Shown here: positions 20,761-34,350 of the stretch, in pieces | Layout of the letters: every line of letters starts with the position of its first letter | Position numbering within the stretch: position 1 is the stretch's first letter | DNA from: Cardinalis cardinalis | Lineage: Eukaryota > Chordata > Aves > Passeriformes > Cardinalidae | Direction of reading: 5' to 3' | DNA: 64,000 nt | Assembly: GCA_014549065.1 (NCBI GenBank) | Contig: JACDOX010000009.1 | Span: forward strand, 7,254,131-7,318,130 | The notes under the pieces: model-generated | The model's database searches: none | Told to the model about the DNA's origin: nothing | Seen by the model: the letters and a program-made list of their open reading frames with translations, nothing else | Program-made: the position numbers and the translations under genes

Positions 20761-23700
20761 GCTTCTCTCTTCCCCGGGCCACCCGGCAGGAACGACGAGA
20801 AGAGGTGCCGACAGGCAGCAGAGGAGGGCCGGGTGTAAAATCCACGGCGGTGGGAACCAGTACCGCTCCCTCCTCTCACCAAGCCCAAGTGTCACATTGG
20901 TGGCATCCAGGGACAGGGGCTGTGCAGCACCCACAGATAAGGAGGGGCATAGGCCAGCTGGCACGGAGNAGCTCTGCCCTCTCAGGGCTGACGACAAGCT
21001 GGTCACTTTCTTGAAGTCAGAATAAGACACTTTTACAGCCTGACTGGGTTCGTTTTCTCTCTCTCTATTTTTTATTTTTTTTCCCTTCCCCAGCGGAAAC
21101 TTACTCGTTTGTAATAGGAAGGTTCATTGTTTTCACGTCTGATATTTCTTTGATTACTTAAAAAGAAATCCCAGAGGCTTGTTTTCACAAAATAGTGATT
21201 GCATAATTGATGTGATTATGATGTATTTTGCTGTGTCACTGCAGCTCAGTTGATTATTTTGAGAAGCTCTGAGCACTGTTAGTGCTGCCATGTGTTGTGC
21301 ATGCATGGCCCGGGCTTTCATCCCCCTCACATGTGTACAGGAGCCTTTCAAGCACTGCTTCCTCTAGCAGGGACTGCATGAGACCTTCCCCTGCACGAGG
21401 AAAATGATGCAGACCCACAAAGAGCTAATATAGGGATATGACAAACTCCGTGGGGTGAGGGACAAGGCTTTTTCTGCATAATGGCTGTCTGGTGTGAATA
21501 ATCTCCCTAGAATCAAANTTGCCATGTGGATGAGCACACGAGTGAAATAGGCCAAATTCTAGGCTCTTTCCCTGGCTAAAAATGTNCAGATAATAAAGAA
21601 AATGCAGAACAGTCAAGTGGTTTGAAAATAAAATTCTTCTGAAAACAAAAGCATGAAGCAGATTAATAGTGATAATAATTAGAGCCTGAAAAATGCATCA
21701 GCTACCTGCAGGTAGAAGTGTTTAAGAGCTCACCACAGAAGCCTTGGGAGAGCAGATTGCCTTCCCTTAACTTGGCTAGAACTTTTTAATTATTTTCAGC
21801 TTGAGGCTAGAGAGCATCATAAGAGTCCTTTCTTTCTCCTGATAACAATATTTTCATTTCATTGCTGTATTCTTCTTTCTTTTCTATTAATTCAGGGATN
21901 AAACATTGCCCTCAGTAAGGCTTCTTGGCCAAATTTCCAGATTTCTGAACCTTTTGTTTTTCTCTACATGTGTGCAATTTTCACTATTTTTGTCCAGCAG
22001 TGACCTCTGGAATTCCAGAATAATTTTCCCTCCCCTTCCTGGTGCCCTCACGTGACCCAGGAACACAAACATCTGAGAGACCTCTGGGCATCTTCACATC
22101 TGCTGGTAGGTAAGATCAGAGCCATTGTGTGATGTATTTTTAACAGCAGGTGTTGGGCTTGGAGAAGGGTGTGTTGGGTTTTGAGGGGTTGGGCAGAATC
22201 TGCACTTAATTCTNAGTTCCCAGGCTATTTAGGAACAGCTTAAAAAACACACTTAATCTGTTTGTACAAATTTAACATTGTAAAACCACAATAAGGAATT
22301 GCTAATGAAGTGCCAGCCTGGATTTAGTTTCAGCTTTGCACCACTGCTGTCCTAAGAAAAACAAAAAACCCACCCAAACAAAAAAAAGCCCCACCAACCA
22401 ACTTTAAATCTGAGTCCAAGCCTCTAGTTTACAACTTATTTTCATGAAATACTATTGATTGATTACTTGAAGCCTGTTAATTATTATTTAGTCACGGTTT
22501 TCAACACAAATTCCTTACAGCAGCAAAACAAACAGTGTGGATGTTTTATCTTTTGCCAATTAACACAGTTTGAACATGAATTAAAATACACTGGTAGCTC
22601 AGGGTCTGATTCACAGCTGNATCTCTCCTGGTTGTGCTGCTGCAGTCCTGTTGATTTCTGTGGCAATGAGGGAACCTTGGTGCAAAATGAGAGAAAAGGT
22701 TTCTTTAATTGATACCCCTCCCCCAGCCATGTTTAAAGGATCTTACAGGAAAGCCTCACACANGACTCTTTCATGGTCTGTTAGTAGAAATTTATCATCT
22801 AAATTAGAGAAACAGTATAAGCAGAGTGTTTCTCCCAAAATATCATTGAAATCCTATTTTCACAGAAACCACTCTCAAATTTTTTTATCAGACAAATCTA
22901 AAATGGTGCTTAGTGTTCAGTTATCTGCCAGGTATAAATGGCATAAATGGATGATTACTTTAAATACATCTTCTCTGAGAAGGGAGTTATGGGACCTCAC
23001 AAAAGCATCAAGCTGTGACTACTTTCAGGAAATCACCTGGAAATAAATNATGAAGGTTGCTTGCATGTCCTTACATTCTCATTGCCTTTTTAGCCAGATA
23101 ATTGAATTCAGTGTGAGCTGCAATTCATTTCTGGTATCACTAAGGAATAAATTATTTAATATTTGGGAGAAGAGACTGAATGACCTTTCAGTCACAGCAT
23201 CTATGATTATAAATTCTCATGGCCCCTGTCACATGGTTGCATCCATACCAAAATAAAGAGGAAGATTTTAGGCTTGTTGAAATTGGAAACATTTTGATTG
23301 TAGTTTCACCAGTAAGATGGTTTCACCTGTTCACTTTTCTAGGCTACATTTGAATTTTATCACATGACCTGTTGAGCTGTCTCTGACCAAAGTCAGAATA
23401 GCTATTTTTGAGCAGATATTTTTAATAATTCTAATAATAATTTTTAATATTCTAAGGAGAATAAGATTTTTTCTATTCACTTCAGTGTAGGTAGAATCTC
23501 AAACAAAGTAGAGATTTCTACCTCAGTAGAGTTGCTACTGATTGTGGTAGTGGATGGGTTTGGAAAAATCTTGGTTAATGTGGTCAGGATGACATAGTTC
23601 ATGCAGGTGGTGGCTGCCCTCTTGTTCTTTTCCATCTGGGGCTGTGGAGTGCTCAGTGTGGCTCAGGTCCTACATCCTGTAATGAGGTACAGCAATGGAC

Positions 23701-26700
23701 ATCTTTCNCAAGCACATCAGATGCAAATGCCATTATTTTTAATAATGGTTGGTTGGAAGTAATTTTCAAACATTTCTAGTCCCAGTTAGTTGAGTCCAGA
23801 GGGCATTATGAAATCTGTCCTGATTGTGCAAATTTGTTTTACACTAACTGGTTCCATAACTGATCTGAACTGTCTTGGAATGTTTTTAAATAAATATTAA
23901 AATAATTATTGCTTGAATTCCAGAGATCAATTCTTGTACAGCTGGGTCTTTGCACCATTCACAGCACAACAAGTCTTACAAATAAAGCAGAGAATCCATG
24001 GGACAGTTATCCAGTCAAAGTAGTGGGAAGTCACANCATGCATACAAGGCCCTTTCATCTGCCCTGTGACGTTTTTAAGCTTCTGGAAACTTGCTTCATC
24101 CCACTTGGAATACAATTTGAGTTCGGGTTCAGGCACTGAGGATGCTTTCAGACAGTACTCAGCAACCTACATAGCAGTTATGAAGTGACAGAGAAAACTT
24201 TTTTCCCTTTTTCACCGTCCCAAGAGAACGAAGGCCAGCTGTCTCTTCTGTCGTACTTCTGCAGTTACTAGGCGTTGTCTCTCATGCCTTTCCCCTCATA
24301 GAAAAACAGCCTGAGAAATAGGATAGCTNTCACTTCAGTTCAGTAAATCCACTGCTGGAGTTTTCATCCATGCTGATTACACTTGATTTCTCTCCTACTT
24401 TTCTCCCCACTTGACCCCATGATTACCTCCTGACTGGCTCTTCCACTGGGGCATCTTCAAGAGAAGGAGTACCTTCAACCACAGAAATTACTTGAGACCA
24501 GAGCCTGTAAAACAGACAGGCTCCCCTTGCTCAAAAGGGAGGAACCTCATTCCATATATGCTGCATGGATGCTCTGAACCAGAGATTCACCATCATTTTT
24601 CTTACTGAGCTTTGTACTTTGTGTGATGCCTGATCTAAGAGGTGTTCTCTGAAAATGCATGTCGGGTCAGGCCTGGAAGCAGGGGGTAACACTTTGTTTG
24701 CAAATCCCAAAAGAGCTTAGATGTGATTTAGGTGCTNGGAGGCTCACACTGTTATGACCTTGGCAAGTTCAGGGGCAATATTTAGAAATTTTTCTGGCAG
24801 GGAAATAGGCACCTCCAGGCATATGCAGCAGCTCAATAGGAATGCAAATGGTGGTTCTGACAAATACAGTGGCAGGTAAGTGGTGCTAGGTGAGTAAATT
24901 TTTTGTGAATCTAGTCCAAATCCACTGCATGTAAGTAAGGATAATATCTGAAATGCTGGAACAGTGATCTGAAGGAAGTGCGGACTTGAAAAGAAAGATG
25001 CTGATAAAGCCAGGAGAGATCCAACTGAAGAGAAAAAAGATCTGTTTATTGAGCTCGTCCAGTCAGGATTATGCAGCAATATTTAATCCTTTGTTAAAAA
25101 TCAGACCCTCTGCCCTTGTAGACTACATTCAGTTACAGAGAAGGGTGGCTAGAATGTGGCTGTCAGAGTAGATTGTGTCCTGAGGGTGAGCTGAACTCTT
25201 ACACTGTGTTTATATAAAAACACATGTGGTTCTTTTCCTCCCTCCCTACCTTGATGCATAGAATTGCTGCAAGCAGGGTAATTAATCTGGTCTGTGCCTG
25301 CTCATCAAATCTTTCTTGTGGTAGATACAGCTCTAGTCTTTTTAAGTGAAAATTATTTTCATTTTGGAGAAAATTGCCTTGTGTTTCAGATTTGGGGTTA
25401 TCCTACAGGATAGGGTAGAGGCACCCTGCTGCANACTGCTGCCCATTTGAGGGCCAGAAGCAGTGCCACCTGTGCTCTCTTGGCCCTGGGCATGCAGATG
25501 GACCTGGGCAGCCAGAGCCCTTTGTGGGAGCTCAGCCCTGCTCAGCTCATCTCTCACAGCTGCATTGGTGCTGTCCTGACAGTGCTCCATGGGCTGCCAC
25601 AGCCTGGCTGCCCTGAGAGCTCAATGTGTGCCTGTGACTTGCCTTCCCTCCTTCCCCCTTGCTGAGGCTTGGCGCAGTCCACCTGGGCACCCTTCTCAGA
25701 AGTCCTTTGAGTTTTGATTCGTGCAGCCAGCATCTATTTTAAGTCCTGTGGTAGGAATGTTACACTTTGTATTTTGAGTTAGCTGAATCTGGGCAAAATA
25801 CTACAACTTATCCATTTCTAGAAACTAAGCTGCCTTTATTGTTGTTAGCAAGACANGTTTTTCTTCTTGGCCTGTCTTTTGTTTTGTGTGTCATCTACAT
25901 TTTGATATGGAGAACTTTTACCAAATACATGTAAAAACATCTGTCCTCATCAGAATGGTTCATGTTGGATGCAGTATGTTTGTGCATTGGTGTTCTGGAG
26001 GAAAGCAGATTTTCTCCATGATATATAGTTGGATTCACCTTAACCCCAACAATGGATGCTACTGTTGTTGCTTTTCTCTGCACACTCTAGAAGAAACACA
26101 GGGGAAGAGCAGACATAAACCAGATTTTTCAAACAAAGTCTTGACAGAACAATGGATGAAATGAGTCTCTTCAAGGTTTCTGTGTCATCAAATGTTACTG
26201 TTGACACTCTGAATGTAGCAATAGTTGTTACGCTAATTAGAGTGGTGTAGTTCTGGAAACAGGAACTGTGAAAAGACTATGTCTAGAAGGTACTAATAAT
26301 CTTTTGATACCTGTATTTTTGCCATTCTTTATTATTATAATGAGAGTGTTAATGTGCGAGGGAGAAATCATGTGTGTCCTTAATAAAGAATGAAGCTGCG
26401 CAGTTGTTATCATCTTAAGTACCATATTCATTTAAAATCAAGTAGGCAACTCAAAGGTTAAGAGGTTTAATGTTCCTGAACTGTACAATTGAAGTACTAT
26501 AGTCCAGGTTATTGTTAGCAATTACTCAAAGTGCTTGGGGTTTTTTAATAGAAACTTAATTTTACAGAAGAAAGTCCCCCCTAACTTTGGCCAGCTTTGC
26601 AGTGTGACCGTTTAACTGCACAAAGTACATCACAAGATGCTGTCATGACATAATTTGCTCCCAACAGCTTTATATGCTGTTCAATAACCACCTCAAACAT

Positions 26701-29700
26701 TCTTCAGTCTCTCTAAAGTTTTCATGCCACATATATTTCCACTGAATATGGGAAATTTGAGAAGTTATGTACTTAACGATTAATGTGATATTCCACATTC
26801 ATTCTTCCCAACATAAGAAATATGCCATTTGTTTGCAGCTTTTCCAAGCAAAGAAACAGACTTTACTAAAACAGAGAGTGTACCATAAGCCTACTACACT
26901 GTGTGAGAAGAAAACAACAAGCACAGAATAAATGTTATGGAGAAGGAAATTGNGGGAAGAGAGGAAGCTTAGAAAGGGATTGTGGATAGTTTAGGAGTGT
27001 GTTAAATGCAAAGCTGAACTCCACATATTAAGCACAGGCAGCCATAAAATCTAATTGATGTAGATGCAGATGATTATAATGTTGCATTCACAATTAACCT
27101 TTCAAATTGGGCCCCCATAGTGAGCCAAGAGAGTGGCCTACTGGTGGAAAAAATGTGTATGAGCCTGAATCTGCCCAAAGAACTTGAGAAAATGTTTTCA
27201 GGAATACTGCAAAAACTAGGAATTGCACCAGCAGAAGAATGACTATTTACCAAAAGGCAAGATTCAGACTCTCTTGCTTACTTTTCACGTCTTGAATCCC
27301 TCCAGGATATTCTAGAAGCAACAAAACTGGTGGGTGTTTTGTATTACTCTTCTTCCACTTGATCAGTCACGGCTGTGTTGTTTTCTTTGGTCCCTTAATG
27401 GAGGCTTATTGCCAAATACATGTAATATGGGATGGGTGTTCCCAGTCAGGTTCTTAAATTCACAGCCCTCTACTTCAGTAGCTAATTTACAGTCTGGTGC
27501 CTACAAATCAAGACCTTTCAATTGTAACTTTAATCTGCTAACATGATTTATGGAAGCTACAGCTTAGATTCAATTTAAGCAGCATCAGTCTGGGTCAACC
27601 CTAGTTGAGTTTCTTTTTGAACTCTAACAAAACCCAGCTAGAGAGTGAATTCATTCCTGTTTAAGGATTCGCACAGAAAGACGACTAAGCCAAGCCATAT
27701 GGGCATAGTTTCTTGCCTTTATTGATATGCACATCATTCCAATTTTACTTTATTAGTTCAGAAGTTTGACGTTTCTTTAAACTTTGCAGTGATACGTGTT
27801 TGTGTTCAAAGCAGTCTCTTCATGTCANGATACAACAGTCTTTCCAGATCCTTTCAAACCCATGTAAGAGAAGAAGCCACCAGTACTTCTAGCACATTGT
27901 GCCCCTTAGGGAGAATCAACAGGCTTCATGACATCATTTACTGGTCAACAAATCATGGAGTTTAGTGAACTGAGACAAAAATTTATCTCCACAGTACAGT
28001 GCCCTCACTATTCAACAGAACGCCATGTCTCAAAGTCAGCAGTTGAAGCCTCTTTGCTATTACACGAGGACACTATCAGGCTGAGACACTGAACCTTCAG
28101 GAGGGATAAAATAAAGGGCAAAGAAGAAAACAGGGCAGAGCCAGAATATGGAATGACAGACATCACCTTTACCAATGTTTTCCCTGATTTTCAGTTGCTT
28201 CAGTAATAGATCCATGTAAGAATCTCTTAAAATGAGGTCCTGGCCTGTCTGTTCAAGTAACCTAGGAAACCAGGGTGGCTCCCCAGGCTTTGGCTGTCTC
28301 TTGCAAAGAGATCTTTCAGGTCCTCACATTGGCCCTGCTGAAGGTGAGGGTTGGAGGTGCTGGACTGCAGCAGCATCACTCCAAGTAACAGGGGTCCATG
28401 ATGATGAGGACTGTGCTGGGGACACTTTCTTTATTCAGTAAGTGTGACAAATCACCAGCATTAAAATAGGAAAACCTGAAGGAGAAAATAGCTGCCTGTG
28501 CTTCTGTAAGTAGCTGGTTCCCCTGACCTCTGGCATGATCCCATTGTAGTCAGATTGACTCATAACCAGTCCTGCTCTTCCAAGCCACAGCTGCGTCAAG
28601 GCACAGTGAGAGCCAATCAATCCCACCAGCTTCATCTCTGTTTCATGACAGTTTAATCACTGAAGACGGTCTCTTTGTTGAAATATTTTCCCTTGGGGTT
28701 TTGGATAGCAGAATTATGTCAAGGCAAGCAGAACCAAAAAGTGAAAAAGGCACTTGCTCTCACCTAAATTCTTTGGAGTTGATACAAAAACACCTCTTCT
28801 GTAGTGTTCACAGCAAGCATGCATACATGTCATGAGCCCTTAACCTCATGCAGTCATAGCTCACAATTCAGCTGAAATGGCTGTGTTTTACATTCTTCAT
28901 TTTATTGCCGTCAGAGGTGACATAAGTNAGAGAATACAGCCTAGAAAAAGTCAGTTTCATCATACACGTCAGCTGAAGTAAAGAAAAGGTAACAGTCAGT
29001 ATGAACCGATGGCAAATATATTATTCCCTGGGCCATATTCACTCTGGTGAAAATCAGGAATTACTACTGAGGTATTCAGAGTTAAATTGCTCTGTAACCA
29101 GGCTGAGTGGGAACAAGGTCAAAGGAACAATTTCTATTCCATTGGTGCCTTTTTCAGGTTATAATTCTGAGTGTCCACTGTCATATTTTCATCATCATCA
29201 TATTTTGTACCATTTGATAGTATATTACTGATGTGGCTCTGGTTGCTCTGTTAAGATTTACATTAAAAACCAAAATGGTAAGATAATAGAATCAAGTACA
29301 GAACACTGCTAATGTGGGACCTGAGTGTTTTCACCTTTCACTGAAAAAAGCATCCTGAAATGCTTGTTCTCAGTTCACAGTTTTGTTAAAAATAGCTAAT
29401 CAAACCAATATTATTAATATACACCAAAAAATCTATCCTGTACACAATTAGCACTACTGTAAGGAAAACACTTTTTTCAGTGGTGCTACAAAAATTATAG
29501 GTCGTTGTGCCCACCAAAGTTATTTTAGCAGAGCGATGTTGTTAGCACTGGAACTAAGCCATGTTTTCATAGTCAAATGATAGGCCTTTTCTAAGGTCAT
29601 GCCCACGCAGTACAAAGCCCACTAAGTGCTTCTTTGTAAAGGCTAAATGGAATTCATACTTCTGCAGGCAATCATTTTATTATGATCATATGAGTATTCA

Positions 29701-30829
29701 CAATGTAGTTTTTAACATCTTGTAAATAAAGCAGGCCAATATCTAAGGGCAATCATTATGTGTCAAATTGAAAAGCTTCTGATTTCTGGCTTTCACTTAC
29801 AACATATAACATACCATACAAGAAAATTAACATTTGTTACCTTACTCTGGCCTTTCAATCATGTTTCTGGCTTACAGTTTTGCAGAAAGGAAAAATCCAC
29901 TTAAACATAATAGAAATCAAACTATCACCTTTTCAAAGCGAGAACTACCAACTTGCACATAACAGTATGCATTATATAAATGGTGTGGAACCTTTAAAGA
30001 AGGGACAGCGAAATGTCAATGCCGGAATTGAGGATACTGCTCAGACTTCACTGGCTGTTTGGTTTTCAGCACCTTAGATAAATCTAGACAAAGGATGGCC
30101 ACTTTCATTATCTGCCACAAGTGGATATTAACCCTAGTAATAGATGACCCATGAAAATGTATTTTTAGGTAATGCTACGCACAATCTCTCCTCTACCCCT
30201 CAGCCTCTAGCCATCATCAGGATCTCTCTGCAGCGGGTGGCTTTCAAGCCATCAACAGCCACCAACATCCNCCAAGAGTTTGTCTAAACCTCTTCCAAGT
30301 CATGAGTGCCTCAGACCTCTGTGGCAGCATGGGTGATGCCTTCCCCGCTGTAGCCACAAAGGTATCGCAAAGGGCAGAGAGCTGCCAGCAGGCTGGTCTG
30401 TTTACATGGTCTAGCAGGACTGTTCAGCTTGACCTCAATGTCTTTTTTGTCATCTCCTTGTAAGGAGTCCTCCTATGGAGAAGTACTGTAAGATAGGTGC
30501 CTAAATAGCTGAGTACCATACCAAGGGGAAAGTTCAGTGCTTCAACATTAAAATCCAAATACAAAACTCACTCTTTATAGGTTCTGTCTTATGCACATTG
30601 GGGTTTTTTTTCNATTTAGTGAGCTGGGTGATGAAATATAAAATCTTACTACAGCTACATATTCTGTGATACTGCAGAGATTGCTTTCAAATTGGAGGAC
30701 AGGCTGGAATCCAGATTGATCTGACAAGCTGAAGAAATTGGCTGAAAAAAAGAAAAAGAGAAGATTTGATAGAGTCATATGCAAAGTATTAAATTTAGGT
30801 AACCATGATCAAGCAAAAGCACAAGATGG
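20761..30829. other. Long non-coding stretch, no gene recognised
   Basis: GC content falls back after about 20950. A pyrimidine-rich patch lies at 21057-21090, and a GC-richer unique patch at 25430-25680 has overlapping frames on both strands but no domain. Open frames of 60-131 codons are scattered and overlapping. The piece near 25120-25160 faintly resembles CR1 wording but is too weak to call. Nothing else is recognised. Confidence 0.6.
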
Positions 30830-31440
30830 AATAAAATTGGTTAGGGAGCAGTTCAAGACAAGGCAGGCATTAAAATTGAGCACAGGCTGAGTGAGTCAAC
30901 CCTGTCACACAGTGGCAAAGAAGTCTGACTTTGTGTTGAGTGTCTGAAGAATGCTCCTCTTGGCATCTGTAGGCATCCTTCTGCTTTACAAAGCACTAGT
31001 CCAGCTTCAGGTCTAACAATGCACTTAAGTTTGGCTACTGCACATCAGGGAAAGTGAGGACCTCTCAGAGACATCCCAGAGGTGAACAATCCACAGAATC
31101 CTTCGAGGAGCAACTGAAAAAATATCAAGAGGTGGGCTAGGGACTCCAAAGGGGAAACACCATCAAATATGTAAAAGGGCTTTGCCAAGAAGCAAAACAT
31201 CTGATCACTGTTTCTGTGGTGACAAAAAGCAGCATCGCAATCTAATTGTAGCCAGAAAGACTCAGGCTAAGCACTTTCAGAAAAATCTTTCTAACACTGC
31301 AGGTAGTGGAGCACTGAGGTTGGTTGGCAAAGCAGTGAAGCAGCTGTTGCAATAACTTTTATGGACCAATTGGACAAATGTGTCTCAAGGACAGCATGGA
31401 AATGTTGAGTTGGCCTTCTGGACTTNGAAGTCTTTTCTTT
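30830..31440 (+). mobile_element. Old CR1 LINE fragment (3' part of ORF2 to tail)
   Basis: The order of phrases follows the 3' half of CR1 LINEs: TTAAAATTGAGCACAGGCTG, GTGGCAAAGAAGTCTGAC, CACTAGTCCAGCTTCAGG, TGTGGTGACAAAAAGCAGC, CTAATTGTAGCCAGAAAG, GGTAGTGGAGCACTGAGG and TTGGACAAATGTGTCTCAAG, ending near TGGCCTTCTGGAC. These parallel the CR1 sequence running from 'gccaagaaggcc' through 'ggtggtgaagcactggaacaggctgcc' to 'ttggactagatgatc'. It is very diverged, with many indels and no open frame, so it is a dead ancient copy. CR1 is the main LINE of birds and reptiles. Ends are approximate. Confidence 0.65.
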
Positions 31441-34322
31441 TGATTATAAAAAAGCCTTCCAGCCTTTTCTTTTGATTAGCTTGGACATGAATCTTGTCCA
31501 TGGGGGCTTNCTGATATAGAGAGCCTTTGCAGGACAGCTTCTCAAACTTACCTAGGAAAGCAGATCCAACAAATAGGCAGCAGNGTTATTTCCAATATGT
31601 CTAACAGGGATGAAAAGCAGCTCTGAAGAACAGGAGCTTCNTCCTTAAATGGGCCCCTGGATTGGTTCATTCTTCAGGTTAAGCCCATCACTGGAATTAA
31701 GGCCAGCTTTTCTAAGGACTTTTGTGGTATCACAAATGAGAAAAAAACCCCTTTGCTTTCCTTTTTTTTCTGAACACCATAATTCATTAATCCTGCTACC
31801 ACAGTCCACTGGCTTAAATCCCATTGCATATATTAGTGCCATCTTCACATGAAAATTTTTATTATTTTGTGACACAAAATAGCATGACACAATCATTCCT
31901 GTTTGTATCAGAGCATGCCAGGAAAAGTGGGGAGACATAATTTGTAGTGTCTCCATTACTGTTTTTACAAATCTCCTGTTTCATGGCCNGGAAATACAGA
32001 ATTTATAAAGATAAATGGCAAGAACCATAACTAAAAGATGAAAACGTAGGTCCAGAGTCCCCAGCACCATGCATTAAGTGTCAATAGTACATTAAGTCTG
32101 ACCCAGGAAGGGAAAAGTATGGCCTGCCTTCTCAAAAGGGCTTACCATTTTAAAAGAATCTCACCATCTAAAAGNGATCTTCACAGCTAAATATGCCATT
32201 TTTCATTTTTGTGCACATACAGATCAAGGGAAGGCTGAGAGTCCATGACTTATGAATACTTCTTAATCTCATTTTCTTTAGGAAGTGCTAAGATCTGGTC
32301 TCCTTTACTTCACCTTCTGTTATTTATTTTTTAATCCAAAGCCTCAATTCTTTAGAAGATAGGAAAAGTTGCTTTGAAGTTAATTTTATATGTAGAAGCA
32401 AATCCTGACCATAAAAATGCTTTCAGAGGGTCACCTCACTGTCAGGAGATTGAGTTGTGCTGCCATTTCCTAATACTGGGGATAAGGCAAACTCCTTCCA
32501 CCTTGATGTGAGATATTAAACTTACTCAGGATTTATGGGTTAAAAATTGTATAATGCAAATTAAAATTTGGGAGGACTTTTTCTTGTGCTATTATCAGCA
32601 TTCCTGCACCCAAATTCTCCAAGGGTGCCTCTGAACTTGCATTTTCCATTAATATGGCTTTGCATTTGTGGTGTTACAGCTCAGACATCACACAGATGGT
32701 TTTATCACAACATCCTGTATCTCTTTCCCAAGTGATNACCTGACCACCAGATCCATTGCAGTCTGAGCTCTGTTTTCTCACAAACCTCTCCCTTTTGCTG
32801 TGCTCTCCTTGCAGCAGTGACCTCCAGGAGCACTTTGGTTGTGCCAGAGCAGTGACAGCATCTCTGCCCTGACACTGNCAGCGGAAGAGCTGGATGCAAC
32901 CAGGAGCTGTTTGGTTTCCTGAGCAAAAGACAACATTTCCATGAAAAAGAAAGTTGAAGGCAAAACCAGACAGAGGGGGACATGTGAGCCCTAGCAACCA
33001 TCACAGCATGCTCTGGCCCTGGAGGAAGGGCAGATGAGAAAAGCAAATGGGCCCTGCTGTCTGGATGATGCCACACAAGACCATGGAGGATATACCCTTC
33101 AAAATTGACAAAAACAGCATCCAAAGTCAGAGCAATGGTAAGCTTTCTGGTNCAGAAAGTTAAAAATATGCTAATATGCTAACACTTAGGCAATATGGTC
33201 AAAATAGGCCAGTCTGTGTCTGGCATATCCAGTTCTGTCACAGCCAGCATATGTGTGGATATGTAGGTGGATATATGATACTACACTCCAAAAGCNAGTT
33301 ACTTGCACAAGTATTGATGTCTTTTCATTACAGGTGACAAATGCCCTTGCAGAATCAGACACCCAAAGTCACTCATAGCTGCTTCTATGAGGCTTGATCA
33401 CTATGACTTATTCTTATCTAATTTTTTTACTTTAAAAATGTACACTGTCTGNTTCATGATGTATTTTTCACCATTTCAATTTCCATCTTTTTCAGACATC
33501 CTTAATGGATCAGTAGAGATGCCACCAAAATTAAACTGAGTCATATTTCTTAGCACAGTTTATAAAGAAAAATGTTTAATCTTACATGGCACACCTCAGA
33601 GCCTAACTGAAGAACAGNCTCAAATATTGGTCTTTTGGTAAAGTACAAGTTTTGAAAACAGTAATTTAACACAGTTACAATGCAAACAATTTCTTAAATC
33701 TCCGTCATTTTCTGCCATTTCTCTGAGTTCAGTGAATACACATAGAGTGCTTGCANCCAGATCAGTGGCATGCCAGAAATGAAGCATCTCCAGTCTTATC
33801 TGGGCCAAGTCCCCTGTCCACCTTTCCTTGGGTGTGCCAGTCTGAAGGTATTTCCCTAAAACTCCCCCTTCTGCCTTCAAGTTGCCTTTTCCAACTAATC
33901 TAATACAGTGAGGAGAAGGGGGGGTTTCTCTCCCTTATAGAGAAAGAAAACCTCTCAAAGCTCTCCTAAGTAAATTCATAAATTCTCCTAATTCAGGTTC
34001 ACATTTTACCACCAAAAAAGTGGCTATGAAAAAGCAATGTTATCCACGCACTCTATTCCCCCAGAGCTCCCCACTTGCATCTCCCTGTTGGCTGGGTGTA
34101 CTCAAGCTCAGCCACAGCCACATCACAACCTATTCTCCAAAGGTATGGTCCAGAATATTTATCCCTAAATGTGTCATTCATAGAAAGCTTTTAGATTCCT
34201 TGTCAGGCTCCCACAAAGTTAAAAGGATATTTGACTGTNTGGAAGGGATGAGGTGAAAAAGGACATCCAAGATGGCTCAGACCATTGCAGACAGGGAAGA
34301 TACTGGCATATTCCCAATTTAA

Positions 34323-34350
34323 AGAGTCTCTTACAGGGATAAGAGACTCT
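34323..34350. repeat. Perfect 11-bp inverted repeat, 6-base loop
   Basis: AGAGTCTCTTA (34323-34333), loop CAGGGA, then TAAGAGACTCT (34340-34350) are exact complements. No transposon ends or target duplications flank them. Confidence 0.9.

Noticed and set aside
20372..21030. Open frames of 131-192 codons on the minus strand rich in Leu-His-Pro
   Set aside because: They arise from the heptamer minisatellite, which is stop-free in several frames; the peptides are low-complexity and share no known domain.
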